Shown piece by piece: positions 15,840 through 23,609 of a DNA stretch of 64,000 nt (position 1 is the stretch's first letter; each line of letters opens with the position of its first letter). Source of the DNA: Saprospiraceae bacterium (lineage in GTDB: Bacteria; Bacteroidota; Bacteroidia; Chitinophagales; Saprospiraceae); the NCBI GenBank assembly GCA_029263015.1, contig JAJCYI010000245.1, forward strand, positions 1 through 64,000, in the 5' to 3' direction. The translations under genes and the position numbers were made by a program. Under the pieces are notes generated by a model that did not search any database, was not told where the DNA came from, and saw only the letters and a program-made list of their open reading frames with translations.

Positions 15840-16934
15840 ATGAAACATTTATTGACAATATTATTCCTGAACTTATCATTTTTGATGTTTTCCCAAGACA
15901 GTGATACCACTGTTTATTCAGTAGTAAAAGAAGTGGCCCGATTTCCAGGCTGCGAAGAATTGGACACTACGGTGCAAGTAATAACACAATGTGCGGAAAC
16001 AAGCCTGTTATTGTTTTTCAACCAAAATATTAGATATCCAATTGAAGCTCGTGATCAAGACTTAGAAGGCCAAGTCGTGATTAGTTTTGTGGTGGAAAAG
16101 GATGGATATATTTCCAATCCAAAGTTGTTGCGTGATATTGGCGGCGGCTGTGGGGACGAGGCACTCCGAGTTGCAAACGGAATGAACGAGGCATTGAAAG
16201 TGGCTGAAATAGCTTGGCGGCCTGGCAGGAAGGACGGCAACGCGGTGCGTTCGCTAGTTACCCTCCCGATAAAATTCAAACTACAAGATCCGCCTGAATA
16301 TATACTCATCAATTTTAGAGATACGGTGTACACTGTAGTGGATGATTCACTGAAATTTGAAAATGGGCCAGATGCTTTGCAGGCATTCCTCAAAACGAAA
16401 TTAAAGACCCCAAAGGAGTATCAGGACAGTTGCAAAGTTGGGAATATAGATGTGTCCATCTTAGCGCGACCTGATGGTTACGTCCGGGTGGTTGATTTAG
16501 CTGATTATTGGGGGCTGGGCATTGAATACCAATGGGAGGCGATCAAGGCTGCAACTGCAACCTGGGGCAAATGGACCTCTGCCAAACGAAACAACCGTGA
16601 GGTTCCTTCAGCATATGATTTTCCTGTTGAATTTGTGCCCGAAAGGGCTGGTTGCCAGCAAGTTGTTGCTGATTATAAAAAAGCAGTCAAGTTTGCTGAA
16701 GAGGGCAGTACTTTGTTCAATGAAGGAGAGCAAGAATCTGGGATTGCAAAAATTTCAGAAGCAATCAAGTTGTTCCCAAACAATGCTAATTTCCTTTATC
16801 TCCGCGGTCAAGCTTATATGAGCATGGAAAAAATGGAAGAGGCTTGCGCTGATTTCACTAAAGTAAGGAGCATGGCGTCAATCGTAATAGTTGACCAGTT
16901 AATGCCATTGATCTGTGCTGAAAAGGAAGATTGA
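15840..16934 (+). CDS. TonB C-terminal domain / TPR secreted protein
   Basis: A 364-residue protein with signal peptide (MKHLLTILFLNLSFLMFSQ). A TonB-C-type domain (NIRYPIEARDQDLEGQVVISFVVEKDGYISNPKLLRDIGGGC pattern) lies at about 60-150. A second, weaker TonB-like unit follows (VGNIDVSILARPDGYV..., 190-265), then two TPR-like helix pairs at 285-350. It lacks the N-terminal membrane anchor of a true TonB, so it is probably a periplasmic binding protein using the TonB-C fold rather than an energy transducer. No ExbB/ExbD genes are nearby. Confidence 0.75.
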   Translation: MKHLLTILFLNLSFLMFSQDSDTTVYSVVKEVARFPGCEELDTTVQVITQCAETSLLLFFNQNIRYPIEARDQDLEGQVVISFVVEKDGYISNPKLLRDIGGGCGDEALRVANGMNEALKVAEIAWRPGRKDGNAVRSLVTLPIKFKLQDPPEYILINFRDTVYTVVDDSLKFENGPDALQAFLKTKLKTPKEYQDSCKVGNIDVSILARPDGYVRVVDLADYWGLGIEYQWEAIKAATATWGKWTSAKRNNREVPSAYDFPVEFVPERAGCQQVVADYKKAVKFAEEGSTLFNEGEQESGIAKISEAIKLFPNNANFLYLRGQAYMSMEKMEEACADFTKVRSMASIVIVDQLMPLICAEKED

Positions 16935-16969
16935 TTAACTTTTGAAAGATTATTTCTCCGGATTGGCCC

Positions 16970-17002
16970 AAAGGTGACACCTTTTCGAAAGGTGTCACCT
17001 TT
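16970..17002. repeat. 15-bp hairpin of the AAGNGNCNCTT type
   Basis: AAAGGTGACACCTTT (16970-16984) and AAAGGTGTCACCTTT (16988-17002) are perfect complements around TCG. Each arm is also nearly self-complementary. Located 36 bases after the TonB/TPR gene, where it may terminate transcription. Confidence 0.85.
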
Positions 17003-17101
17003 TATGCATACACCCATTAAAGTGGATATTATGCAAGAAAACAAACCTTGCCTTCGTTCATTTTTCTGTGACATTTTCCAAAAACAAAAACATATTTTCA
17101 C

Positions 17102-17914
17102 ATGACATCCCGACTTCCGTTAATTGTTCTTCTCCATTTGTTTTTCCTATCTAATATTTTTGGGCAAGAACCCGAACCTGACTTTACGATCAAAGGAATG
17201 GCCATTGGTATCAGCTCTCCAGAGTTGATCGACCAGATGATGGCAATTATGCCTGGTATTGGCAGCAATGCCAAATCCATGATGAACGAACAGAGTGTAA
17301 AACCCTATATTATGCCACCCAGACGGGTAGGGGAACGAGGTACCATAACAAGCTACACCCTGGCAACTTGTTTGGAATTTTACCATAATTATGGAAAGAA
17401 CTATAAGGTAAACCTTAGCCCGGATTTTTTGGCACAAAAGCTTTATCTTGAAAAACATAGCAATATGAAGAATGCGCTGCGTTTATTGGTAACAGATGGT
17501 ACTGTTAGTGCAGATGTCATGCCTTACGATGCATATGAAATGCCAGTAAAATTAACCAGTGACGATCTGTTCCGGATCTCAAATTATCTCCAGATTTTCA
17601 ACCACGATAAAAGGGGAACGATGAAGGTTTTTGAAGTCCAAAAGGCGTTAATGCGTGGCAATCCTGTCATTGTAGAATTGTCGGTACCTGTTGATTTTAG
17701 AAAGTTAAAAGATACTCGGTTTTATACTTCCTTAAATGATTCCAAAGACAGGACTTATTCTTTTGTGGTAGTTGGTTACAACCTTGAACTGGAAGCATTC
17801 GAAGTAATGGGGTGCTGGGGCTCGGGTTGGGCAAGTGATGGCTATCTGTGGATAGGGTTTGATGATTTTGGTGAAATGGCCACGAATGGTTATGTGATGG
17901 TGCCACAGAGTTAA
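17102..17914 (+). CDS. Papain-like (C1A) fold protein, catalytic residues lost
   Basis: A 270-residue secreted protein (signal peptide to about residue 21, NIFGQ). The second half follows the pattern of Bacteroidota C1A peptidases: VQKALMRGNPVIVELSVP, then SFVVVGYN, then GCWGSGWASDGYLWIGFDDFG, equal to the usual GHAMVVVGYD and NSWGxxWGxxGYxWIxYDDF. The catalytic residues are missing: the Cys position in RGTITSYTLATC is Tyr85, the His position is Tyr-Ser (219-220) and the Asn is Gly237. It is probably an inactive binding or inhibitor-like protein. This rests on motif comparison; a structure prediction would settle it. Confidence 0.6.
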   Translation: MTSRLPLIVLLHLFFLSNIFGQEPEPDFTIKGMAIGISSPELIDQMMAIMPGIGSNAKSMMNEQSVKPYIMPPRRVGERGTITSYTLATCLEFYHNYGKNYKVNLSPDFLAQKLYLEKHSNMKNALRLLVTDGTVSADVMPYDAYEMPVKLTSDDLFRISNYLQIFNHDKRGTMKVFEVQKALMRGNPVIVELSVPVDFRKLKDTRFYTSLNDSKDRTYSFVVVGYNLELEAFEVMGCWGSGWASDGYLWIGFDDFGEMATNGYVMVPQS

Positions 17915-17939
17915 GCAGGACAGACAGGTCAGAGCATTG

Positions 17940-17968
17940 GTCAAGTTTGCCCTTAGGGCAAACTTGAC
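17940..17968. terminator. Palindromic hairpin between convergent genes
   Basis: GTCAAGTTTGCCCT (17940-17953) and AGGGCAAACTTGAC (17955-17968) are perfect complements with a single central base. No T-run, but the position between convergent genes fits a bidirectional terminator. Confidence 0.65.
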
Positions 17969-18003
17969 GTACTCCAAATATCATCAAAAAAATCCAACAA
18001 TTA

Positions 18004-18420
18004 TTATGGTTGAACGTGAAACTCAAGACTATCAGTTACCTCTCCTAAACCGTCCGTATCTCCCCATACTTTAGCTTCGAGAATCCAATCAGTTTGAGCA
18101 TCCACATTCAAAATCAGGTTTTCAGAGAATTCGAATAAACCGTCTGTTTCGTGGACATGAGCATCTGTGGGCAGGTTCATGATATCCTCTCCTGTAACTT
18201 TGTCGTAAATCCGAACATTAATATGGTGTACTGTGCCACCATTATGATCTTCAAAATCAATTTCCACAGTAATTTCATCACCAATATTTTTATCATCTGT
18301 ATTTGGTGAATTAAAATGGATATGATAATCAGGGGTGTCATCAGTAACGGTGTCATCGTCACTGCAAGAGGAGAAGGTGAAAAGTCCTAAAAGAAAGCTG
18401 AATAAAATTAATTTTTGCAT
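18004..18420 (-). CDS. His-containing lipoprotein of unknown function
   Basis: A 138-residue lipoprotein (signal ending TFSSCSDDD). The body is an Ig-like beta sandwich by pattern, with histidines in YHIHF, VHHINV and AHVHE, suggesting metal contact. It lies next to the fragment of an outer-membrane protein gene and a CxGKC protein gene, a grouping that in Bacteroidota is often linked to metal (copper-type) uptake or efflux loci. The function is inference only. Confidence 0.7.
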   Translation of the reverse strand: MQKLILFSFLLGLFTFSSCSDDDTVTDDTPDYHIHFNSPNTDDKNIGDEITVEIDFEDHNGGTVHHINVRIYDKVTGEDIMNLPTDAHVHETDGLFEFSENLILNVDAQTDWILEAKVWGDTDGLGEVTDSLEFHVQP

Positions 18421-18510
18421 AGTTTGAATGATTAAGGAACGTGTAAAAAATAAGTTATCCTTTATGCGTTCCTAAGTTAAAGAGCTATTGTATAAAAAAT
18501 TCAAGGGCTC

Positions 18511-19074
18511 CTATAAGAAATAATTGAGTTCGATGGAAAACCTTTGCTTGGCAACGACTTCACCATCAGAGTAATTTTGATTTATTGGATTTGAATAAGC
18601 TGCTCCCAATTGCCATTTGTCCCAGCCTACGTTCAAGCCAGCGGTTGCAAAAAGAGCAGTGCCGCCTGTGCTGTGTACTGTATTTCCATTGGCATACGTA
18701 TCGTCTTCGATAAATTCACCATTCAAACCAGCATAAGGCACAATCCTACCCATTTTAGAAAACTCCTTTTCTGCAAAAAATATTAGTGAACCATAGAATT
18801 GTTGACCAAAATGGTAGCCAGACGATGTTTTCCCATTTAGTTGGGCATTGGCATTTAAGCTTAGGCCGTACTGTTTTTTAGAGAACACAACACTAGTCTG
18901 AAAAAGGTAGCCCCAGCTCCCGTTGCCGATATTGAAATTGTCAGGAAGATCCTGGTCGGTCAGGTTTTCATCGTACTTTCCAATGGGTAGTTTAAGCCGC
19001 CTTAAGCCAATTGTATAAAATATTGGATTACAACACTTTAGAAGGCATATTTTGACAAAAGCTTTCCCGTAACA
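18511..19074 (-). pseudogene. 5'-truncated outer-membrane beta-barrel gene
   Basis: An open frame without a proper start. The first ATG/GTG-type codon would only allow about 125 residues (from 18888), yet convincing barrel sequence continues upstream in frame (RRLKLPIGKYDENLTDQ ... GNGSWGYLFQTSV) to a stop at 19075-19077. The recognisable part matches the C-terminal half of the MetA-pathway/transporter-type outer-membrane barrels (GxLPIGKYD, GSWG, final SIELNYFL). The N-terminal half and signal peptide are missing, and only about 70 bases separate it from the next gene. It is best read as a deletion remnant. Confidence 0.6.
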
Positions 19075-19093
19075 TTAATAAAAAAAGTAATTG

Positions 19094-19483
19094 TTAGACA
19101 GATAAGGTGGAAAACTGTGGGGGATCAAGAAGGGAATGGCAAAAGGATTGGAAAGTAAAAGGATTTACAATAAAATTTGGTTTGAGTTCTTTTTGGCCAG
19201 TTTTGGATAAACTTTCAAAAAACAAAGAGGAGATCAGATTGATTTTCAAACTTTCCTCAACGTTTGACAACGGTGTGTTTTTGCCATTGTCATTATTTTT
19301 TTCTTCAAAACGATCTTTTAAAAAGCACTTTCCTTCACAGTGTTTGGAGGGCTGGTTGCGGTTTATGCACAACTTCTCGACAATTTCAGCTTGTTTTATT
19401 TTGAACATCAAAAAAATCACCCCATTGCTCATGGTGGTGAACAAGATGATCGAAGAAAAGAATATGATTATTATTTTTTTCAT
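19094..19483 (-). CDS. Small secreted protein with CxGKC motif
   Basis: A 129-residue protein with a strongly hydrophobic N terminus (KKIIIIFFSSIILF) and the motif LCINRNQPSKHCEGKCFLKD. Small Bacteroidota proteins with a C-x(7-9)-C-x-GKC arrangement are often encoded in metal-linked loci; this is recalled context. The start at 19483 is preferred over 19540 because it begins the signal/membrane segment. It lies upstream of the broken barrel gene and the His-containing lipoprotein on the same strand. Confidence 0.65.
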   Translation of the reverse strand: MKKIIIIFFSSIILFTTMSNGVIFLMFKIKQAEIVEKLCINRNQPSKHCEGKCFLKDRFEEKNNDNGKNTPLSNVEESLKINLISSLFFESLSKTGQKELKPNFIVNPFTFQSFCHSLLDPPQFSTLSV

Positions 19484-19612
19484 ATAAATCCAAGCCCAAA
19501 AGTAGATTTTTGAAAACCTCTTAACCTTGCGGAAAGTCATTAATTACGGAAAATGATTTTTACATGACAATTAAGGTTTGAGTTCGCAGGGAAAGCCGAC
19601 AAATATGGCAGG

Positions 19613-19948
19613 TCACTTATTTGCACAGGGCATGCATTTCAAGCTATGGGGCATGAAAAGGAGTCGTTTGAAAGGGATTTCATTTTTGCAACGGACACAT
19701 TTTCCAAAGGTATCGGTCTCATATTTTAATAGCCATGCATTCACTACATTCAAGCGTCGCTCTGCCTGTCGGAGAGAGAATTCTGCTACTCCTTTATTAT
19801 TGATTGCATCCATCCTAGATATGCGCCCGATTGAATTTTCTGGAGATATGGGTTTGGTCTTGTCCTCTAGGGTTTTTATTTCATCAGCAATTTTTGCCTT
19901 TTCGGAAATGAGCTTGTCGTGGAATTGTTGTATTTCTTCTATTGTCAT
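19613..19948 (-). CDS. TraR/DksA-type zinc-finger protein
   Basis: A 111-residue protein with an N-terminal coiled coil (EEIQQFHDKLISEKAKIADEI) and a C-terminal four-cysteine finger (CVRCKNEIPFKRLL...CMPC). This is the shape of DksA/TraR proteins, which bind the secondary channel of RNA polymerase and modulate transcription with ppGpp. The start at 19948 (MTIEEIQQF) is chosen over 20011, which would overlap regulatory sequence of the neighbour. The coiled coil is shorter than in DksA, so the TraR/YocK-like label is safer. Confidence 0.85.
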   Translation of the reverse strand: MTIEEIQQFHDKLISEKAKIADEIKTLEDKTKPISPENSIGRISRMDAINNKGVAEFSLRQAERRLNVVNAWLLKYETDTFGKCVRCKNEIPFKRLLFMPHSLKCMPCANK

Positions 19949-20015
19949 TTTAGTTGAATTTGTTAGCTGAGCAGGCGGATAAGCATTTGAAACGACCAAG
20001 GCTATCCTCATTTTC

Positions 20016-21362
20016 TCAATTCTTCATCCTTGGTATGGTTAAGATTTCTTCCTGACGACCATCCAAAAACCAAAAATTCCCATTTTGGAAAACCCCATCT
20101 TCTTCGATCATTATCCTTACAATTTGATCATTCCATTCTGGAATTTCAGAAGCGGCAAATAATTCTATGGAGTAACAAGTATTGGAAAACAATGGATAGT
20201 CGCCTCTGCCTGGCACGCCACCTTGCTGGTCCCACATGCCGATTGTTGGTCCAGCAGCATGGCCATGTAACCCAATCGGGTGGGTGTAAATAGATGCTTG
20301 TATTCCTTCTGTTGCTGCTTGTCTCAACGCATCATTGAGGATTTCATTGCCTGATTTCCCTTCCTGAAAATTTTCCACAAGTATGTCTTGGAGACGGTTC
20401 CCTCTTTTGAAAGCTTGGCGAAGACCAAGTGGGACTTCTGTTTCACCAGGTTTCAAAACATAAAAATGTTGTTGTTGATCTGTGTTCAATCGGAGGTAGC
20501 TAATACCAAAATCCACATGTAATAAATCACCAGGTTGGATAATATCGTCTTCTGGTCTTTTGGAAAAAGAGCGCAAAAACCCTTCCTTTCCTTGACTGGA
20601 TCTTTGGGTAGAAACAGATGGTTGGAACCAAGTCCCGAGACCCAATTCGGTGACTCTTTCGCGAAGCCACCAGACCACATCATCGGTTGTGGTGATGCCT
20701 GGGTGGATTGCTTTTTCAGAAAGTCCTTCTTGTAAAATGGTGTGCCCCAAATGAGCGATCATCGGATAAATTTCCAATTCTTTTTCAGTTCTCGTTTCGA
20801 GCCAGCCAATAGCCAGTTTCTCTGCTGAGACGATCTTGTTTTTAAACCCATCTGGGAGTTTTTCCATGAAATGAGAATATTCAGAATGGACGATGCCATC
20901 AGCAAGAGCAAAAGTTTTGGAATAGTTTAATCCTATTTTTTTTGGACGCTTCCCTTCGATGATATTCATCAAAGCTTCCCATTGGTCAGGATAAACATCA
21001 AGGTTCCATTCCCCTTTTAATAACTTCCCAACATCGTATCGGGCAATGGCAATTTTGTCAATTGGTTGCTCCCCACCTGGATCAAAAAAAACCATGATGG
21101 TTCGTCGACGTGCCGACAGCCAGGAGCTTGGAAGGATGGTTTTCATGACGGGATCTTCGTTGTACTCCCTGCTAATAAGGATCCACATATCAATGCCCTC
21201 CCGGCGCATGAGTTCTGGTAGCAGATTGTCTAGTCGATCCTCCAATATTTGGTCAATGACCTTTGCTCGGTCACGTTCAGATAGGATGCCAGGAAGTAGG
21301 CTTTGCGAATAAATATAGAATGATGTAGCGGTGAGAAATAAGCAAAGTAGGTTTTTTTTCAT
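20016..21362 (-). CDS. M24 family Xaa-Pro aminopeptidase-like, secreted
   Basis: A 448-residue protein with signal peptide (ICLFLTATSFYIYSQ-type N terminus). The C-terminal pita-bread domain shows the M24 metal ligands: HVDFG (Asp), LNTDQQQHFYV (Asp), HPIGLHGHAAGP (His), SIELFAA (Glu) and IEEDGV (Glu). M24B enzymes cleave the residue before proline; the export signal makes this a periplasmic or outer-membrane enzyme. The DksA-like gene starts 67 bases downstream on the same strand. Confidence 0.85.
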   Translation of the reverse strand: MKKNLLCLFLTATSFYIYSQSLLPGILSERDRAKVIDQILEDRLDNLLPELMRREGIDMWILISREYNEDPVMKTILPSSWLSARRRTIMVFFDPGGEQPIDKIAIARYDVGKLLKGEWNLDVYPDQWEALMNIIEGKRPKKIGLNYSKTFALADGIVHSEYSHFMEKLPDGFKNKIVSAEKLAIGWLETRTEKELEIYPMIAHLGHTILQEGLSEKAIHPGITTTDDVVWWLRERVTELGLGTWFQPSVSTQRSSQGKEGFLRSFSKRPEDDIIQPGDLLHVDFGISYLRLNTDQQQHFYVLKPGETEVPLGLRQAFKRGNRLQDILVENFQEGKSGNEILNDALRQAATEGIQASIYTHPIGLHGHAAGPTIGMWDQQGGVPGRGDYPLFSNTCYSIELFAASEIPEWNDQIVRIMIEEDGVFQNGNFWFLDGRQEEILTIPRMKN

Positions 21363-21390
21363 ACTTGTTTTGATTTGGTGCTAAATTAGA

Positions 21391-21422
21391 ACAGCCCGAT
21401 AGTTAATTAACTATCGGGCTGT
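21391..21422 (-). terminator. Perfect 32-bp palindrome
   Basis: ACAGCCCGATAGTTAA (21391-21406) is followed directly by its exact complement (21407-21422). It lies 26 bases after the stop of the 21448-21882 gene and just before the M24 gene on the same strand, so it likely terminates the former. Confidence 0.8.
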
Positions 21423-21447
21423 GTTTATTCTGAACATCAAATGGAAT

Positions 21448-21882
21448 TTACCATCTAATTGCCATTTTACTAATCTGGTCAGCTTTAAATATGAATCCCT
21501 GTGTCGTTTCATCCAAGCTGATGAGTGGTGGATCATAAATGTAACAGCTGCAACATCCTGAATGCTTATAATTCGGTATTTCCATATCAAGAATATTTGA
21601 TTTTCCTTCAATGATTGCCAAGCCTGTGACTCTTTGATCCTGATATCCAGTATGTGAAAAAACCACATCGTAGCTTACTGGGAGAAGGCCGTCAATTGAA
21701 TAATAGCCATCAAAATCAGATTGTGCTCCTGTGATAAGGACATCGTTTTGATAGATTGCTATCGTCCCAAAAATAATCGGCTCGTTTGTTTCAGCATCAC
21801 GGAAGAAACCCTGTAGAGAAGTTTGGGAGAATGAAATGCCAAAAAGGAATGAAGTAAAAAGGATCGTAGTTAATAGTTTCAT
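21448..21882 (-). CDS. Carboxypeptidase-regulatory-like domain protein with Cys cluster
   Basis: A 144-residue secreted protein (an alternative ATG at 21900 adds six residues). After the signal peptide it is a CarboxypepD_reg-like beta sandwich: LQGFFRDAETNEPIIFGTIA, GAQSDFDGYYSIDGL, YDVVFSHTGYQ. A short tail carries GCCSCY, a possible metal or disulfide site. Such domains usually form the N terminus of TonB-dependent receptors; here it stands alone. Confidence 0.8.
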   Translation of the reverse strand: MKLLTTILFTSFLFGISFSQTSLQGFFRDAETNEPIIFGTIAIYQNDVLITGAQSDFDGYYSIDGLLPVSYDVVFSHTGYQDQRVTGLAIIEGKSNILDMEIPNYKHSGCCSCYIYDPPLISLDETTQGFIFKADQISKMAIRW

Positions 21883-21954
21883 AAGTAATATTTTATTCAA
21901 ATGAAAGCAGATTAAATGACGGATTCCAGCAGTAAATTCTGAAAAGTCAGGTTT

Positions 21955-22605
21955 CTATCCTTTGGCGGCTATTCCCACACGGCAATTTAAATATACGTTG
22001 TTGCTCAATTCTTTTACCATGAAATGGGCAACATCCCCAGCATTGATTTTGAATTTACCTTCAGCCAGCATATCCCTGTTCAGGTTGTATTCCTCAGTCG
22101 CCGGGGCATCAATAATTTCGGGGGGACAAACAAAAGTCCATTCAAGGTTGGATTCTTTTAGTCTGGCGTATGCATTAAAGTGTTCTTCACTGATTGGGAG
22201 GTATTTCTTAGGGTAGTCCGGTTGTTTGAAAATATAAGTCATCTCATCACTGTCTTCACTTACTTTAGTATCAAGCACGCCAGCCCCTCCAATCGCTATG
22301 ATTCTTTTAGGACCTTTTTTGTTCATTTCGTTTACAATTTTTTTCATGCCCAAAGATCGTGTTCTGTCAACCCCATCGGCAGCACCGCCGAGCGCAGATA
22401 TTACTGCATCTGCCCCTATGAGCGACCTTCTAATATCTTTGTCTGTAAATAAGTAACCTTTGAACAGTTCAAGTCGGGTGCGTTCTGTGGAGAGTTTGTC
22501 AAACACGTTTCGGCCAAAGGCGCGAACTTCATGGCCATGTGATAATGCAATATCTAAGATGTATTTACCAACCATGCCTGTCGCTCCAAAAACAAGAATT
22601 TTCAT
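21955..22605 (-). CDS. NAD(P)-binding SDR-like (NmrA/SDR5) protein
   Basis: A 216-residue cytosolic Rossmann protein. GATGMVGKYI at the N terminus is the dinucleotide loop, and ADAVISALGGAADGVDRT and RIIAIGGAGVLD are the following strands of atypical SDR5 enzymes related to NmrA and biliverdin reductase B. No canonical YxxxK dyad is seen, as in that subgroup. The substrate is unknown. A long inverted repeat lies upstream. Confidence 0.85.
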   Translation of the reverse strand: MKILVFGATGMVGKYILDIALSHGHEVRAFGRNVFDKLSTERTRLELFKGYLFTDKDIRRSLIGADAVISALGGAADGVDRTRSLGMKKIVNEMNKKGPKRIIAIGGAGVLDTKVSEDSDEMTYIFKQPDYPKKYLPISEEHFNAYARLKESNLEWTFVCPPEIIDAPATEEYNLNRDMLAEGKFKINAGDVAHFMVKELSNNVYLNCRVGIAAKG

Positions 22606-22664
22606 AAAATCAGGTTTACTGAACTTCCGATTTAATTAGAAATCCAGATGCGTAGAATGACCAA

Positions 22665-22737
22665 AATTAAATTTAAAACCAAAAGCGTCCCACTTTTTGG
22701 TAAAAAAAGTGGGACGCATTTGGTTTTAAATTTAATT
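22665..22737. repeat. 34-bp inverted repeat (one mismatch)
   Basis: Arms 22665-22698 and 22704-22737 are complementary at 33 of 34 positions around a 5-base loop, with core GCGTCCCACTTTTT. It sits 9 bases before the stop of the DUF4197 gene (minus strand) and about 60 bases before the SDR gene start. It could terminate the DUF4197 transcript, but the arm length exceeds any ordinary terminator. Confidence 0.9.
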
Positions 22738-22745
22738 GCTCCTTG

Positions 22746-23480
22746 TCAATCTTGCTTTGCAAAAACTTTGCGCAATAGATCAGTATTCCTCAGTCCAACA
22801 TCGTTTCTGATGCCAGCTTCTTTTTTCTCCACCAAACTGAACATCCCTCCAAGTGCCATCTTAGTCACGTGGTCGTCGAGTTCAGGATTTGTCTTATCAA
22901 CAAAAGGTATTTTATTGTACGCAGTAACGGCGCCTCGCCAATATTCACGAGCATTCACTTCGTCAAGTGCGGATTGGATTACAGGCATGAATTCTTGATA
23001 GAGTGATTTGAAAGTAGAGCCTTTTAAATAACTGGTAGCTGCATCGTCCTCACCCATAAGGATGTTCATGACATCCTTAAAAGTCAATTCCTTGATCGCA
23101 TTAACGAAAATGGGTTTGGCTTTAACGGCGGCAATTTCGGCTGCACGGTTCATTTTTTCAATCAACTCACTTTCGACATTGTTGAAGCCAGGAACGGCAC
23201 GCAATTTTTTGGTTACTTTTTGAGCTTCAGGTGGGAGGAGGATTTTATAGGCAGATTTGTAATAGCCATCTTCTGCTGATAAGGAAGAGACGGCCTCGCC
23301 AACGCCATTATTTAATGCTTCTTTTAAGCCTTTTCCAACTTCTTCTTGTGATACTCCAGTGCCTCCTTTTGTTACTTCTTTGACTTTTTTCTCGGCGTCT
23401 TTAAGGAGTTTGCCAAATTGGGCGTTGGCAGTGGAAAAGGTTAGCAGCAGTGCAATTAGTGGAAATATTTTTTTGATCAT
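22746..23480 (-). CDS. DUF4197 family secreted protein
   Basis: A 244-residue protein with signal peptide (LLLTFSTANAQ). The helical body matches DUF4197: GLKEALNNGVGEAVSSLSAEDGYY, KILLPPEAQ, MNRAAEIAA, FKDVMNILMGEDDAATSYLKG, and the C-terminal ALGGMFSLVEKKEAGIRND. DUF4197 proteins are widespread in Gram-negatives and of unknown role, probably periplasmic. Confidence 0.9.
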   Translation of the reverse strand: MIKKIFPLIALLLTFSTANAQFGKLLKDAEKKVKEVTKGGTGVSQEEVGKGLKEALNNGVGEAVSSLSAEDGYYKSAYKILLPPEAQKVTKKLRAVPGFNNVESELIEKMNRAAEIAAVKAKPIFVNAIKELTFKDVMNILMGEDDAATSYLKGSTFKSLYQEFMPVIQSALDEVNAREYWRGAVTAYNKIPFVDKTNPELDDHVTKMALGGMFSLVEKKEAGIRNDVGLRNTDLLRKVFAKQD

Positions 23481-23609
23481 TGTTATGTTATATTAGTTTG
23501 ATGAAAAGAGTGCAAAGAAAACACCAAGCATTGGGTCTTCATGTTATGGAAATGTTGTTTTAGGTTTCATTAACGGAAATATTGGTGCGACCTGTTCTTT
23601 ACACGTTAC

